From contig NZ_JAHKQT010000023.1 of the NCBI RefSeq assembly GCF_018861145.1, positions 248,001 through 312,000 on the forward strand: a DNA stretch of 64,000 bases, given 5' to 3'. Positions 1-9,410 of the stretch are shown piece by piece. Positions within the stretch are counted from its first letter, which is position 1. The number at the start of each line of letters is the position of its first letter. The stretch is from Poseidonibacter lekithochrous (GTDB lineage Bacteria; Campylobacterota; Campylobacteria; Campylobacterales; Arcobacteraceae). Under the pieces are notes generated by a model. That model saw only the letters and a list, made by a program, of their open reading frames with translations, ran no database searches and was not told the DNA's origin. The translations under genes were made by a program, and so were the position numbers.

Positions 1-2
1 TA

Positions 3-992
3 CTTTTTTCTAAAAGAAGAATGGGTAAAAGCACTCTAATAAAGAATGTTTTTTCAAAAGTAGAAAAAGATTTTACTGTTATATATATTGATATTTTTAA
101 TATTATAACAGCAAAAGACTTTGCAGAAATATTATTAAAAGGTATTACAAATGCTCAAAAAGGTGATATTACAAAGACTATTAAACAAGTAACTAAAATC
201 TTAAAGAAGACAAGAATTGAACCTACTTTTGATATGAGAAGTGGAAAGATGAGTATCTCTCCTGTTGTTTTAAACTCAACTTTTGAAGAGATAATAGAAG
301 ATGCTTTTGCATTGTTATTTGAACTTGCTAAGAAATCAAATGTAGTTTTAGCAATCGATGAGTTTCAGCAAATATCAACCATAAAAGAGAAAAAAATAGA
401 TGCCCTACTTCGTAAATATATACAAGAGGCTCATAATATTTCATATATTTTTTTAGGTTCAAAAAGAAATATTTTAAATAGTCTTTTTCAATACAAAGCA
501 CCCTTATATGAAATGGCAACACCAATGCTTTTAAAAAGTATAGATATTGAAGAAATATATGATTATTCAAAAAAATATATTAATATATCAAAAGATACAG
601 CTGAGTATATTTATACTTTATCAGATGGAGAAACAAAACTAATTCAAATGATTTTACATAAAGCTTATATTTTAAATGCAAAGAAAAATGAAACTACTAT
701 TGAAATAATTGATGATTTATTAGATGAAATTCTAATTACAAAAAATGACCATTATAAAAGTTTATTTGAGATTTTTAGTACTAATCAGAAAAAAGCATTT
801 AAACTCTTATCAAAGTATAAAGTTGAGTTATTTTCAAATGAAGTTTTAAAACAAGAAGATATTTCAAGAGCTTCAATGCAATCATCATTAAATCAATTAT
901 ATGCAAAAGAGTTTGTAGATAAAGAAGATGATATTTGGTTTATTCCAGATAGAACATTTGAGCTTTGGGGAGAAAAAGTTTTAAATTCGTAG
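3..992 (+). CDS. AAA/archaeal-type ATPase, 5' end cut by window
   Basis: The reading frame is open to the window edge: residues LFSKRR come directly before MGKSTL, so the ATG at 21 lies inside the Walker A loop and is not the start. Walker B is VVLAIDEFQQI, followed by a sensor-like strand YIFLGSKR. The last ~80 residues look like a winged-helix domain. This matches the archaeal ATPase/STAND-like family (P-loop ATPase plus HTH), whose members are often linked to DNA-related or toxin-antitoxin-like functions; the substrate is unknown. It converges on the kinase at 998-2386 with five bases between the genes. Family assignment is fairly sure, role is not. Confidence 0.8.
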   Translation, partial: LFSKRRMGKSTLIKNVFSKVEKDFTVIYIDIFNIITAKDFAEILLKGITNAQKGDITKTIKQVTKILKKTRIEPTFDMRSGKMSISPVVLNSTFEEIIEDAFALLFELAKKSNVVLAIDEFQQISTIKEKKIDALLRKYIQEAHNISYIFLGSKRNILNSLFQYKAPLYEMATPMLLKSIDIEEIYDYSKKYINISKDTAEYIYTLSDGETKLIQMILHKAYILNAKKNETTIEIIDDLLDEILITKNDHYKSLFEIFSTNQKKAFKLLSKYKVELFSNEVLKQEDISRASMQSSLNQLYAKEFVDKEDDIWFIPDRTFELWGEKVLNS

Positions 993-1015
993 AAGAACTA
1001 CTCTTTTACGAATTT
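983..1015. terminator. Bidirectional hairpin between convergent genes
   Basis: Arms 983-996 and 1002-1015 pair over 14 positions with one G-U pair and a five-base loop. The outer nine pairs (AAATTCGTA/TACGAATTT) are perfect. The hairpin covers the stop codons of both converging genes and is A/T-rich on its flanks, so it probably terminates both transcripts. Confidence 0.6.
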
Positions 1016-2386
1016 TATAATAAATCTTGCTCCAATATATTTAACATTTTCATACATATACTCTGAATTTGAAACACTTATCGTTCCATTTAAATGGTTT
1101 ACAATGATATTTTCACACATATATAAACCAATACCTGTACCTTGAGATTGATGTTTAGTTGTGAAATATGGTTCAAATATTCTATTAATAATTTCTTTTT
1201 TTATCCCTTTACCATTATCTTTTATTTCAATAATGATATCTTCTTCTTTTTTGTAAGCAGAAATAAATATTAATCTTTTTTCATTTTCTAAATCAAGTAA
1301 TGCATCTTTTGAATTATTTAATATATTTAAAATAACTTGTATTAATTCATTTTCTAAAGAAATAATAGATATGTTTTCTATATCTTTTATTATTTCAATA
1401 TCTTTAGAAACAAATTGTGAACTTACAATTCGTAATGCTTTATCAATTGTAAAAGGAAGTAAAAACTCTTTTTGTTTATTGTTTTTAGGATTAAAGAAAC
1501 TTCTAAAATCTTCTATTGTTTCTGATAAGTATTGTACTGAAGCATTAATTGTATCCATTGAAGAATCAAAGTCTTTATCACTTAAGATTTTCATTTCTTT
1601 TTGTAATTTTGTACCAGTTGCGAGAGTAGAAATTGTAGATAAAGGCTGTCTCCATTGATGTGCTATATTTCCTAGCATTTCTCCCATTGCTGCCATTTTT
1701 GATTGTTCAGCTAATTTAAGTTCATGTTTTATATTTTTTTCAATTTCATCTTTAACTCTCGTTTCAAGATTATTATTAAAATGATTTAACTCTGCTATTT
1801 TACTTTCTAATTTAATATTAACTTCTTTTAAGGAAGTAGCATAGTTTTCTCTATTTGTTTCATATAAATTAATAATCAAGCCTATTAAAAATAATAAGAT
1901 AAGAGGAAGTACTGATTCAACTTCATTTAAATGTGTATCAATAAATGATTGAAAATTATATAAAAGGATTGTAAGAAATACTAATGAAAACATAAAGTAT
2001 CCAAATTTTCTACCAGCAAGAAAGAAAGATAAAAGAACTGTTAGGAAAAACCATGCTTCTCTTAGCGAATCTTCAACTAAATTTATCATAATAAGTACTT
2101 GAAGGATATATAGATAAAATAATGATATATAAATAACTGTATTTAAGTACTTTTTATCATATCTTAAAAAAAAGAAAAGTGCTATACATAAAGCCCCGTT
2201 TGAAAGCTCTAAGGTAATTACAAAAAATTTATTTTCGACACTTCCTATAAAGATAAATAAAAAAGCCATAAAAAAAGATACAAAAATACCAATTAGTAAA
2301 ATAGTATTGATTAATTGAAGTTTGTTATTAAAAAACTTATCATTGTTTTTTGAATCCAAACCACTATATATTATATTTTTCCACAT
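998..2386 (-). CDS. Membrane sensor histidine kinase, orphan
   Basis: The 462-residue protein has about six hydrophobic segments between residues ~25 and 175, a coiled-coil linker (~180-228), a HisKA box with the phospho-acceptor at His243 (NIAHQWRQPLS), and a HATPase domain with N box (NILNNSKDAL), G1 (DNGKGI) and G2 (GTGIGLYM). It should autophosphorylate in response to a membrane or membrane-near signal. There is no response regulator next to it and no separate periplasmic sensor domain. Its HisKA region closely resembles those of the kinases at 39588-41000 and 53976-56261. No clear ribosome binding site precedes the ATG, but a TATAAT-like box lies just upstream, so the leader may be very short. 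Signal unknown. Confidence 0.9.
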   Translation of the reverse strand: MWKNIIYSGLDSKNNDKFFNNKLQLINTILLIGIFVSFFMAFLFIFIGSVENKFFVITLELSNGALCIALFFFLRYDKKYLNTVIYISLFYLYILQVLIMINLVEDSLREAWFFLTVLLSFFLAGRKFGYFMFSLVFLTILLYNFQSFIDTHLNEVESVLPLILLFLIGLIINLYETNRENYATSLKEVNIKLESKIAELNHFNNNLETRVKDEIEKNIKHELKLAEQSKMAAMGEMLGNIAHQWRQPLSTISTLATGTKLQKEMKILSDKDFDSSMDTINASVQYLSETIEDFRSFFNPKNNKQKEFLLPFTIDKALRIVSSQFVSKDIEIIKDIENISIISLENELIQVILNILNNSKDALLDLENEKRLIFISAYKKEEDIIIEIKDNGKGIKKEIINRIFEPYFTTKHQSQGTGIGLYMCENIIVNHLNGTISVSNSEYMYENVKYIGARFIIKFVKE

Positions 2387-2449
2387 AATAATATTATATC
2401 ATATTTAATATTATTAAAAAAAAGTGTATCTAATAAATTAAATCTTAAT

Positions 2450-3814
2450 CTATAATAAAATAATTGTAGCTAAGCCTAAAAATGAGAAAAAACCTACTAT
2501 ATCAGTTACAGTTGTTAAGATAACGGTTGAACCAATAGCAGGATCTATTTTAAATTTTTCTAAAACTAGAGGAATAACAGCGCCAAAAAAACCTGCACTT
2601 AATAAATTTATAACCATAGAAATTGCAATAACAAGCCCTAAAAGTGGTATTTTAAACCAGAAATATGCAATTACTCCAATTACTAAAGCAAATAAAAGTC
2701 CATTTACTAAAGAAATTGTTACTTCTTTTATAATTGTTTTTTTTGCATCATCATATTCAATATCACCTAAAGCCATTTGCCTAACTGTTACAGTTAGTGT
2801 TTGTGTTCCTGCATTTCCACCCATAGATGCAACTATAGGCATTAAAACAGCTAATGCTACAAAAGATTGGATTGTTGCATCAAAAATACCAATAACTAAA
2901 GATGCTAGAATTGCAGTTATTAAATTAATACTCAGCCAAAAAGCTCTAGTTTTTCCAATTTTAAAAATACTTTCATCTTCTTCAACTTTATCATTAACTC
3001 CAGCTAAAGAGTAAAGTTGTTTAGTATTTTGTTCTTGCATTAATGTAGAAATATCATTATGTGTAACTCTTCCTAATAGCTTATTATTAGCATCAACTAT
3101 TGCTAAGGAATTTAAATCATAATTTACAAACATATTAACAACATCAGAAATATCATCATTATCATTATGACTATAATGTTCAATTTTATCAGCTGGAATT
3201 TCTTCAAACTTTTGACTTCTTTCAAAAAGTATAAGTTCTTCAAGTCCAATAGAACCTAAGAAGTTGTTTTCATCATCAACTAAAAAAGCATGAAATACAT
3301 TACTTAAAATATGTAAATCTTTTTTCTCTTTTAATCTCTTAAGTGCATCACCTATATTTTCTTTTAAATTTACAGAAAAGAGTTCCTTTTGCATATAAGC
3401 ACCAGCTTGAGCAAATTCATAAGCATTAAGCTCTTCAATTATTTGTTGTTCTTCTAAATTTAATTTTGATAATACAGTTTGAGCAGAAGATTCATTCTTT
3501 TGAGAGATATTATAAATAAGCATAGAAGCATCATCACTATCCATATTAGAAGTAACTTTTGCAACTTTTTGTTCACTAATTACTTCTGTAATCTCTTCTT
3601 GAATATATGTTGGCATGTTTATTAAAATCTGTGCAAATAAATCACTTGGTATTTTTTTACAAATACTTTTATATTCATTAAAATCCATTTCTCTAATATA
3701 TTGTAAATCTTTTGCTATATCAAAAGGATGGTCATCAGAGATGTTATTTTTAAAGTTTGATATTGTTTTGTTTATTTCTAAAACTAATTGTTCTAATTTT
3801 TCTGTATTATTCAT
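2450..3814 (-). CDS. mgtE: Magnesium transporter MgtE
   Basis: The 454-residue protein has the MgtE order: an N-terminal helical domain (~1-130), a CBS pair (~135-255, including VDANNKLLGRVTHNDI), and a C-terminal membrane domain with five helices from ~290. The conserved segment GNAGTQTLTVTVRQMALGDI lies in the membrane part. It is a Mg2+-gated Mg2+ channel of the inner membrane. Its start lies 9 bases from the stop of the upstream MscS gene on the same strand, suggesting an operon of ion-handling genes reading from ~7297 down to 2450. An AAAGAGAG box precedes the ATG. Confidence 0.95.
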   Translation of the reverse strand: MNNTEKLEQLVLEINKTISNFKNNISDDHPFDIAKDLQYIREMDFNEYKSICKKIPSDLFAQILINMPTYIQEEITEVISEQKVAKVTSNMDSDDASMLIYNISQKNESSAQTVLSKLNLEEQQIIEELNAYEFAQAGAYMQKELFSVNLKENIGDALKRLKEKKDLHILSNVFHAFLVDDENNFLGSIGLEELILFERSQKFEEIPADKIEHYSHNDNDDISDVVNMFVNYDLNSLAIVDANNKLLGRVTHNDISTLMQEQNTKQLYSLAGVNDKVEEDESIFKIGKTRAFWLSINLITAILASLVIGIFDATIQSFVALAVLMPIVASMGGNAGTQTLTVTVRQMALGDIEYDDAKKTIIKEVTISLVNGLLFALVIGVIAYFWFKIPLLGLVIAISMVINLLSAGFFGAVIPLVLEKFKIDPAIGSTVILTTVTDIVGFFSFLGLATIILL

Positions 3815-3823
3815 AGTCTCTCT

Positions 3824-5248
3824 TTATACTTTTTTTACTGTTGTTTTTAATTTTATATTTTCATTACTTGTATACTCTTTTAATAAAGCAATTGATACTT
3901 CACCTCTTTTCTTTGTAGCAACTTTATAGTTTACTTGGTATGAAATAAGTCCTACAATTCCTGTTTTAGCACTATTTAATGAAAATGCAATTGTATAAGG
4001 GAAAGAAAAAGTTTTTAAAACATTTTCTGTGGCTTTTTCAATAAAATCAAAGTCATTATCTTTGTCAAATTCAAATTCTATTAAATCATTTATTATTCCA
4101 TTTTGCTTTAATGAATAATTATAAAATACTTTAGTAAACATATAACTATTTGGTATATAAATAGTCCTACCTACATTTTTTATATCTTTTATATTAGAGT
4201 AATCACACACTTCATTTAGTTTCATTTTTATTAAAGAAATACTAACAATATCACCTACAACATGTTTTGTTTCAAACTGAACCATAACTCTATCACCTAC
4301 TCTAATTACATTTGAAAAGAAGATATAAATTGCACCTGCTATATTTAAAATAATTTCTCTAGTTGCTAGTGTTAAAGCTGCTGCTACAACTCCTAAAAAA
4401 GTAATTATATATAATAAATCATCCATATATCTAACTACTACAAAAATTAAAATAGTTATTACAAATAATAAAGATAATATCTTTCTATAATTTTGTTCTA
4501 ACTCTTGATTATCTTTATTTCTAATAATATAAAAGAAGACAAATAATAAAAATTTATAAGAGATATATGCAGCTAGAATACTTCCTAGTGTGATTATATG
4601 CTTTATAAATACTTCGTTTTCATACTCATTATATTTTTTAGTTAATTCATCTTGAAGATCTAAAAAGCTTTGATAAGTTTTTTCTATATTTTCAGAATAT
4701 TCATTAAAATAATTGATTTGTTCTAATAAAAGTTGATTCTTCTTTTTATCTTTTATTACTTTTTTATCTTTATTATATTTCTCTTGTAGATAGGAAAGAG
4801 CAGCATAGAACTCTTTTTTTAATAACTCATATTTTGTAATTTTCTTTTGTAATTCATTTGAAGAGACATTAAATAAATAGTCATAAATAGTAATATCTAT
4901 AATCTCAAATTTATAATTTTTTAATAAATCATTAAAGTTTTGATTCTTCTCATATAAAGAAAGTTTAGACTTATTTATACTAAGTTTACTAGTTAATTCT
5001 TGAACCTTATTTATATTCCTTTTATTTCTCTCAACTTCTTGTTCAATTTTATTAATATTAATCAGAATTGTATTGTATTTCTTATAGTTTTTATATGTTT
5101 TTAACCATATGTTATTGGGAGTTTTTTCAATCTTTTTAATTTCAATAACTTTTTTACTGTCATTTTTTGTGTCATTAGTAGCTTCTACATTAGCTAACAT
5201 AATTGTGTTAAAAAGTATTAAGACAATTAATATAAATATAGTTTTCAA
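3824..5248 (-). CDS. Mechanosensitive channel, MscS family
   Basis: Begins with a signal peptide (~1-23), then a long Lys/Glu-rich coiled-coil periplasmic region (~25-205), three or so membrane helices (~215-310) and an MscS beta domain with GDRVMVQFETKHVVGDIVS. The pore-lining helix is Ala/Gly-rich (TFLGVVAAALTLATREIIL). The role is release of solutes on osmotic downshock. The start codon is TTG, chosen because AAGGA lies five bases upstream and no in-frame ATG fits. It lies between mgtE and a protease-like gene on the same strand with 8-9 base gaps. Longer than the minimal MscS (~286 residues) because of the periplasmic part. Confidence 0.9.
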   Translation of the reverse strand: MKTIFILIVLILFNTIMLANVEATNDTKNDSKKVIEIKKIEKTPNNIWLKTYKNYKKYNTILININKIEQEVERNKRNINKVQELTSKLSINKSKLSLYEKNQNFNDLLKNYKFEIIDITIYDYLFNVSSNELQKKITKYELLKKEFYAALSYLQEKYNKDKKVIKDKKKNQLLLEQINYFNEYSENIEKTYQSFLDLQDELTKKYNEYENEVFIKHIITLGSILAAYISYKFLLFVFFYIIRNKDNQELEQNYRKILSLLFVITILIFVVVRYMDDLLYIITFLGVVAAALTLATREIILNIAGAIYIFFSNVIRVGDRVMVQFETKHVVGDIVSISLIKMKLNEVCDYSNIKDIKNVGRTIYIPNSYMFTKVFYNYSLKQNGIINDLIEFEFDKDNDFDFIEKATENVLKTFSFPYTIAFSLNSAKTGIVGLISYQVNYKVATKKRGEVSIALLKEYTSNENIKLKTTVKKV

Positions 5249-5256
5249 ATAAATCC

Positions 5257-5745
5257 TTATTTTAATTTCTTTTGCGAATAAGATAGATAACCTTCTCTTA
5301 CATCAACTAAAAAACCTTGTTTTAAAAACTCTCTACCTAAAAGAATAGGATAATTCATCTTAGTTCTATTTCTTAATGTGAACTCAGTATTATAACTCTT
5401 TTTGAAAATAACTACTTTTGTTGAAATCACAAATCTCTTTTCTACAATACCATTTGAACTACGAACACTTGCAATTCGTTTTATAGGCATTGTATATCTT
5501 TTGTCTTTATACTTTTTGTGTGTTTCATCTAGTACTTCAAAAGTAACATTCTTTTCATCAATTTGTTTTATATAACTACAGTGAAGAGAAGATGTTTTAG
5601 CACCTGTATCAATTTTAGCACCTAAGTTTTTCAAGTTAAGTTTGGGCAAGTCTAATCTATCAAACTTACCAATTACAAAATCTTGTGCTAGTAAACTTTG
5701 TAAAGAAAGTAATAATGTTACAAAAGAAAATGCTAACTTATTCAA
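5257..5745 (-). CDS. Retropepsin-like aspartic / 'ATP-dependent zinc' protease
   Basis: 162 residues with an N-terminal signal peptide (~1-20) and the retropepsin-like core: the D-T-G-A motif in GAKIDTGAKTSSLHCSYI, and ILLGREFLKQ near the C terminus. This is the small protein family annotated as putative ATP-dependent zinc protease (RimK-associated in some genomes); no RimK is present here. The start is TTG with AGGA six bases upstream. It overlaps the preceding peptidase gene by 8 bases, so translation is probably coupled. Predicted periplasmic; substrate unknown. Confidence 0.8.
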   Translation of the reverse strand: MNKLAFSFVTLLLSLQSLLAQDFVIGKFDRLDLPKLNLKNLGAKIDTGAKTSSLHCSYIKQIDEKNVTFEVLDETHKKYKDKRYTMPIKRIASVRSSNGIVEKRFVISTKVVIFKKSYNTEFTLRNRTKMNYPILLGREFLKQGFLVDVREGYLSYSQKKLK

Positions 5746-6784
5746 TAATTTCCTGCTCTAAATAAAGTTTTTTTAATATAAGTAAAATACTGTCAACAGA
5801 CTCTATTTTTGCAGTCTCTTTTACTGTATGATATCCAATAGTAGGAATTTGCAATGTTGTTCCTTGTATTTGACCTTTACTTGCATGAATAATTCTACCA
5901 AGCTCTGTAATACCAAGTGATGACTTAGTATTGTTTTGTTTCATAATATTTTTTAAATACTCATCTTTATAATGATATTTGATTCTATTTTTAATTGCAA
6001 TTTTCTTTATCTTAGTTTTTAGAGGTGATCTAAAATATCCATTTGCATCTCTATTTCTTAAAACAATATCAATATTTTTCAAATCTTCCATTGTTTTATA
6101 TGGACTTGTATCTAAAACTAATAATTCATTTGTAGTTATTTCAAATCTTCTAAAATAATCAAGTAAAAACCTCCAACTTTTTCCAGCTTCTTCAGATGCC
6201 GTGAAAAATGCAGTTCCTTGATATCCTAGGTGATATAAATAGATTAAAATTGCAACAGATAAGACATTGTCCAATTGTGCAGAAACTACTTCATCATTAA
6301 TTTCTAGTTTATCCATAAAGGCAATTGGAGTACCAGGGAATAGATGGTCAAAACCATTTATTTGAAAAATTATATTTTCTCTTCTTTCACATAAGAAAGC
6401 ATTTTCAATCATTCCCATACCTAAATAACTTCCAGACCAAGGCTCATAAGCTTGCACTTTTTGAGTGGTAAATCTTTTCTCAAAGTTTTTTAATACTTGA
6501 TCTTTATTTAAATTCTCAGCTAATGAAGATTGATTTTTTGCAATATAAGCTGCGTATTGAAATTCATTATGTCCAGTACAAATAAGTCCATGCCTATCAG
6601 CATGTGCTGAAATATATCCAGATTCTGGTTCCTTTCCTTTTGCAACAAGAACACCATCATAGTATTCAACTGTTATATTTAAATCTTCTAATTCTCTTTT
6701 TAAAAACATGAAAAAAGAGTGTTCATGTCCTGTCACACTTGGTACTCTAATTAATTGTTTTAAAATATCGTAAAATGCATCCAA
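5738..6784 (-). CDS. M42-like zinc aminopeptidase
   Basis: 348 residues related to M42/M20-type co-catalytic zinc peptidases. Visible markers are ISAHADRHG (metal His and Asp), AQLDNVLSVAILIYL (the bridging Asp region), TASEEAGKSW (Glu pair, catalytic base) and VLDTSPYKT. A late His in TIGYHTVKETAKIESV fits the final metal ligand. The protein is probably cytoplasmic; substrate unknown. The TTG start abuts the TAG stop of the upstream gene and has AAGGA seven bases upstream, so the gene is probably translationally coupled. Family call is good, exact specificity is not known. Confidence 0.8.
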   Translation of the reverse strand: MDAFYDILKQLIRVPSVTGHEHSFFMFLKRELEDLNITVEYYDGVLVAKGKEPESGYISAHADRHGLICTGHNEFQYAAYIAKNQSSLAENLNKDQVLKNFEKRFTTQKVQAYEPWSGSYLGMGMIENAFLCERRENIIFQINGFDHLFPGTPIAFMDKLEINDEVVSAQLDNVLSVAILIYLYHLGYQGTAFFTASEEAGKSWRFLLDYFRRFEITTNELLVLDTSPYKTMEDLKNIDIVLRNRDANGYFRSPLKTKIKKIAIKNRIKYHYKDEYLKNIMKQNNTKSSLGITELGRIIHASKGQIQGTTLQIPTIGYHTVKETAKIESVDSILLILKKLYLEQEIIE

Positions 6785-7297
6785 CTACACATCCTTATTT
6801 TCATCGTTATATTTTTTAATAAAATTTTCTAAAACTTCATAAAAGTTCTCTAACTCTTCTTCTTTACTTAATTCATCAGTTAATTGTTCTTGAATATATT
6901 CATCCGTGATTGTTAAAAGAAGAAGTTTTATTGCTTTTTTTATACTTATATTATTACGCATACTATATGAAACTACTGTATTAACAATAATGTTATATAC
7001 AAAAGAATCAGGATATGCTTTATTTAAATTTATATTGTGAGAGTAAAGAATTTCATGATCATGTTTAACTTTTGGAATAATTGTCTCTAACTCTTTTTTA
7101 TAACTTAATTTTATATCTAAACTATTTTTTAATGATTTTAAATCTTTTACATCATCAGAAACTTTTTCTCCGAAATACTTTGAAAGTGTTTTTGTTTCCT
7201 CTTCTAAAATTACATTTTTTATCTTCTTAGATTTTCTTATCATTGTAATTATAAATATAACAATAAGTATGATTGTCAAAATAATAAATATTTTCAT
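6785..7297 (-). CDS. Single-pass membrane protein, unknown
   Basis: 170 residues: one N-terminal membrane helix (~2-20, very Ile-rich), then a charged, helical cytoplasmic region. I do not recognise a domain. It is the first gene of the tight run 7297 to 2450 and has GAAGGAAGAG upstream of its ATG. Its stop abuts the start of the peptidase gene. The conserved placement suggests a small scaffold or regulator for the operon, but that is only inference. Confidence 0.7.
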   Translation of the reverse strand: MKIFIILTIILIVIFIITMIRKSKKIKNVILEEETKTLSKYFGEKVSDDVKDLKSLKNSLDIKLSYKKELETIIPKVKHDHEILYSHNINLNKAYPDSFVYNIIVNTVVSYSMRNNISIKKAIKLLLLTITDEYIQEQLTDELSKEEELENFYEVLENFIKKYNDENKDV

Positions 7298-7367
7298 TTA
7301 CTCTTCCTTCTGTTTAATCTATAATGATTTTATACTAACTTAACTAATAAATTAGCTTTTTCATTAT

Positions 7368-8321
7368 TTAAATCCACTTCTTTTTCTTGAAAATATACAA
7401 TTGAACACTAACAATGAAAATTAGAAATATTGAGAAAATCAAAAATGCATCTTTATTTTCAGCTCCAGGCATTCCTCCAATATTTATGCCTAATAAACCA
7501 GTTAGAAAACCAATTGGCAAAAATATTGCAGAGATTACAGATAAAACATACATTCTAAGATTCATTTGTTCATTTAGTTTATTTGATAATTCTTCTTGTG
7601 TTAATGTCACTCTATCTTTAATAGAATCAAGTTCTTCTATATATCTAATTACTTGATCATTAATCTCACGCAATTGGTTTTTTTTATAATCATCTAACCA
7701 AGAAATTTTTTCATAATAAAGTCTTGATATCGCATCTTTTTGAGGTGATAGATATCTTCTTAAACTTATTGCTTCTTTTCTAATAGTTGATATTTCAGTT
7801 CTTTTTTCAAAGTTATTTGAATCAAGTATTGATTCTTCTAAATCAGAACTTCTCTCTTCCATTTGAGAAATAGTATTTTCCATTCTTGAAGTTAAATTAT
7901 TAGTAAGTGATACTATAAATTCAGCTGAACTTTTAGGACCTTTATTTACTTTTAAACTATCTACTATATCTTTTACAGATAATAAATTTCTTCTTTTTGT
8001 ACTAATTATAATGTTCTCATTTATAAATAATCTAATAGAAATCATATCTTCAGCATCAGAATTAGGATGTAAATTTACACCTCTTAATGCTAATAAAATT
8101 GACTCTTCTAAAATAATAGTTCGAGGTCTAGTTTCTTCTGTCAATAGAGCTTCAATTGCTAAGGGGTCGATATTACTTTTATTTGTAAGCCATTGAATTG
8201 TATCATTTTTAGAATAATCAAGATGCAACCATAACAGTCCCATTCCTTCTTTATATTCCTCAATGTTAATTTCTTTAGCTCCTCCCTTTTTATCTAGGAT
8301 AAGGGCATGTTCATATTCCAT
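7368..8321 (-). CDS. zntB: CorA-family transporter, ZntB type
   Basis: 317 residues with the CorA/ZntB order: an acidic N-terminal cytoplasmic domain, a long stalk helix (~140-250) and two C-terminal membrane helices separated by GINIGGMPGAENKDA. The G-x-N motif (GIN) and following GGMPG are of the ZntB kind rather than the YGMNF of classical CorA. It probably moves Zn2+ (or another divalent cation) across the inner membrane. The C terminus is Lys-rich. AAGGA lies upstream of the ATG. It stands alone between the 7297 run and hemD. Confidence 0.88.
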   Translation of the reverse strand: MEYEHALILDKKGGAKEINIEEYKEGMGLLWLHLDYSKNDTIQWLTNKSNIDPLAIEALLTEETRPRTIILEESILLALRGVNLHPNSDAEDMISIRLFINENIIISTKRRNLLSVKDIVDSLKVNKGPKSSAEFIVSLTNNLTSRMENTISQMEERSSDLEESILDSNNFEKRTEISTIRKEAISLRRYLSPQKDAISRLYYEKISWLDDYKKNQLREINDQVIRYIEELDSIKDRVTLTQEELSNKLNEQMNLRMYVLSVISAIFLPIGFLTGLLGINIGGMPGAENKDAFLIFSIFLIFIVSVQLYIFKKKKWI

Positions 8322-8426
8322 AAAAAATCCTTATAATATAATTTCGAATTGTATCATATAAAATATGATTTTGATTCTTTTTTTATAAGAATTTTCACCT
8401 AATATTAGAGGAGTTTTTCTCTTAGA

Positions 8427-9311
8427 TTAAACTTCTAATTCTAACGCTTTATCAACACAAGATTTAAAAGAAGTATTATCAGCAATTATAGGTTTAATAT
8501 TTTTAGGAAAATACTGAGCTGTAGTTTTCCCAATAGATATAGCTTGATAAGATTCATCCCATGAAAATACCTTAAAGAAGTATTCAATTGTAGAAGGAGA
8601 TGTAAAAATAATTTTAGAATTTTTTGGGATTTCTACAGTTTTAACTGCTTCATCAAAGCAGTTTTCATAAATTATTTCATCATCAATTTGAATTTTATTA
8701 TCACTTAGAATATTTATTAAATTAGAAACAATTTCTTTACCACGTAAATATAATACTTTCTTGTTTTTTAACAAAGTCAAGATTTCATATGCAAACTCAT
8801 CTCCATGTTTTATCTTACTAATATATTCTATTTTTCCATTTAAATCTTTTACTAATTTAGCAGTTTGTTCAGAAATAACATAAGAAGGGATATTTTTCCA
8901 AGCTTTATTAAAAGAATTAATTGCATTGATTGCATTTTTAGAAGTAAATATAATTGCATCATACTTACTAAAATCTATTTTTTTATTTATATATTCAATT
9001 TTAAATAAAGGAATATTTTTAACACCTTTAATTTTATAGTTATTTAATAAATAAATATTTTTAGTCTTAGTCTTATCTATGATTTGTGAGAAATATTTTT
9101 TAATATTAAATTTTGTTTTTTCTAAGCTAATAGTTTTGTTTTTCAATACCTCAAAAGGAACATATACTTTAGATAAATGATATGTGATTTTTAAAAACTC
9201 CATTTCTGTGAATCTATTTGAATAATTAATATCTTTTATTAGAATTTTTTTCTTTTCATCATACTCATAATATATTAAATCAAGTGAATTAATAATTTTT
9301 TTAATATCCAT
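8427..9311 (-). CDS. hemD: Uroporphyrinogen-III synthase
   Basis: 294 residues. The HemD fold starts near residue 83 (NIYLLNNYKIKGVKNIPLF) and runs to the end, with IIFTSKNAINAI, KKVLYLRGKEIVSNL and KIIFTSPSTIEYFF as typical landmarks. It cyclises hydroxymethylbilane to uroporphyrinogen III in haem synthesis. The first ~80 residues are an extension not found in the usual ~210-250 residue enzyme; it has no motif I recognise. A very strong ribosome binding site (AAAGGAGGT) precedes the ATG. No other haem genes are next to it. Confidence 0.85.
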   Translation of the reverse strand: MDIKKIINSLDLIYYEYDEKKKILIKDINYSNRFTEMEFLKITYHLSKVYVPFEVLKNKTISLEKTKFNIKKYFSQIIDKTKTKNIYLLNNYKIKGVKNIPLFKIEYINKKIDFSKYDAIIFTSKNAINAINSFNKAWKNIPSYVISEQTAKLVKDLNGKIEYISKIKHGDEFAYEILTLLKNKKVLYLRGKEIVSNLINILSDNKIQIDDEIIYENCFDEAVKTVEIPKNSKIIFTSPSTIEYFFKVFSWDESYQAISIGKTTAQYFPKNIKPIIADNTSFKSCVDKALELEV

Positions 9312-9373
9312 AACTACCTCCTTTATTAAGTTCTATTATAACAGTTTTGTCTATAAAGTTTGTTTTTAGTATT

Positions 9374-9402
9374 AAAAAAGAAAGTAAATTACTTCCTTTT
9401 TT
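9374..9402 (-). terminator. Rho-independent terminator after ABC permease
   Basis: Read on the minus strand, AAAAAAGGAAGTAA and TTACTTTCTTTTTT pair over 14 positions with one G-U pair and end in a T run. It lies just after the permease stop and before hemD, closing the tesA-ABC operon. Confidence 0.8.
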
Positions 9403-9410
9403 AATTAAAG

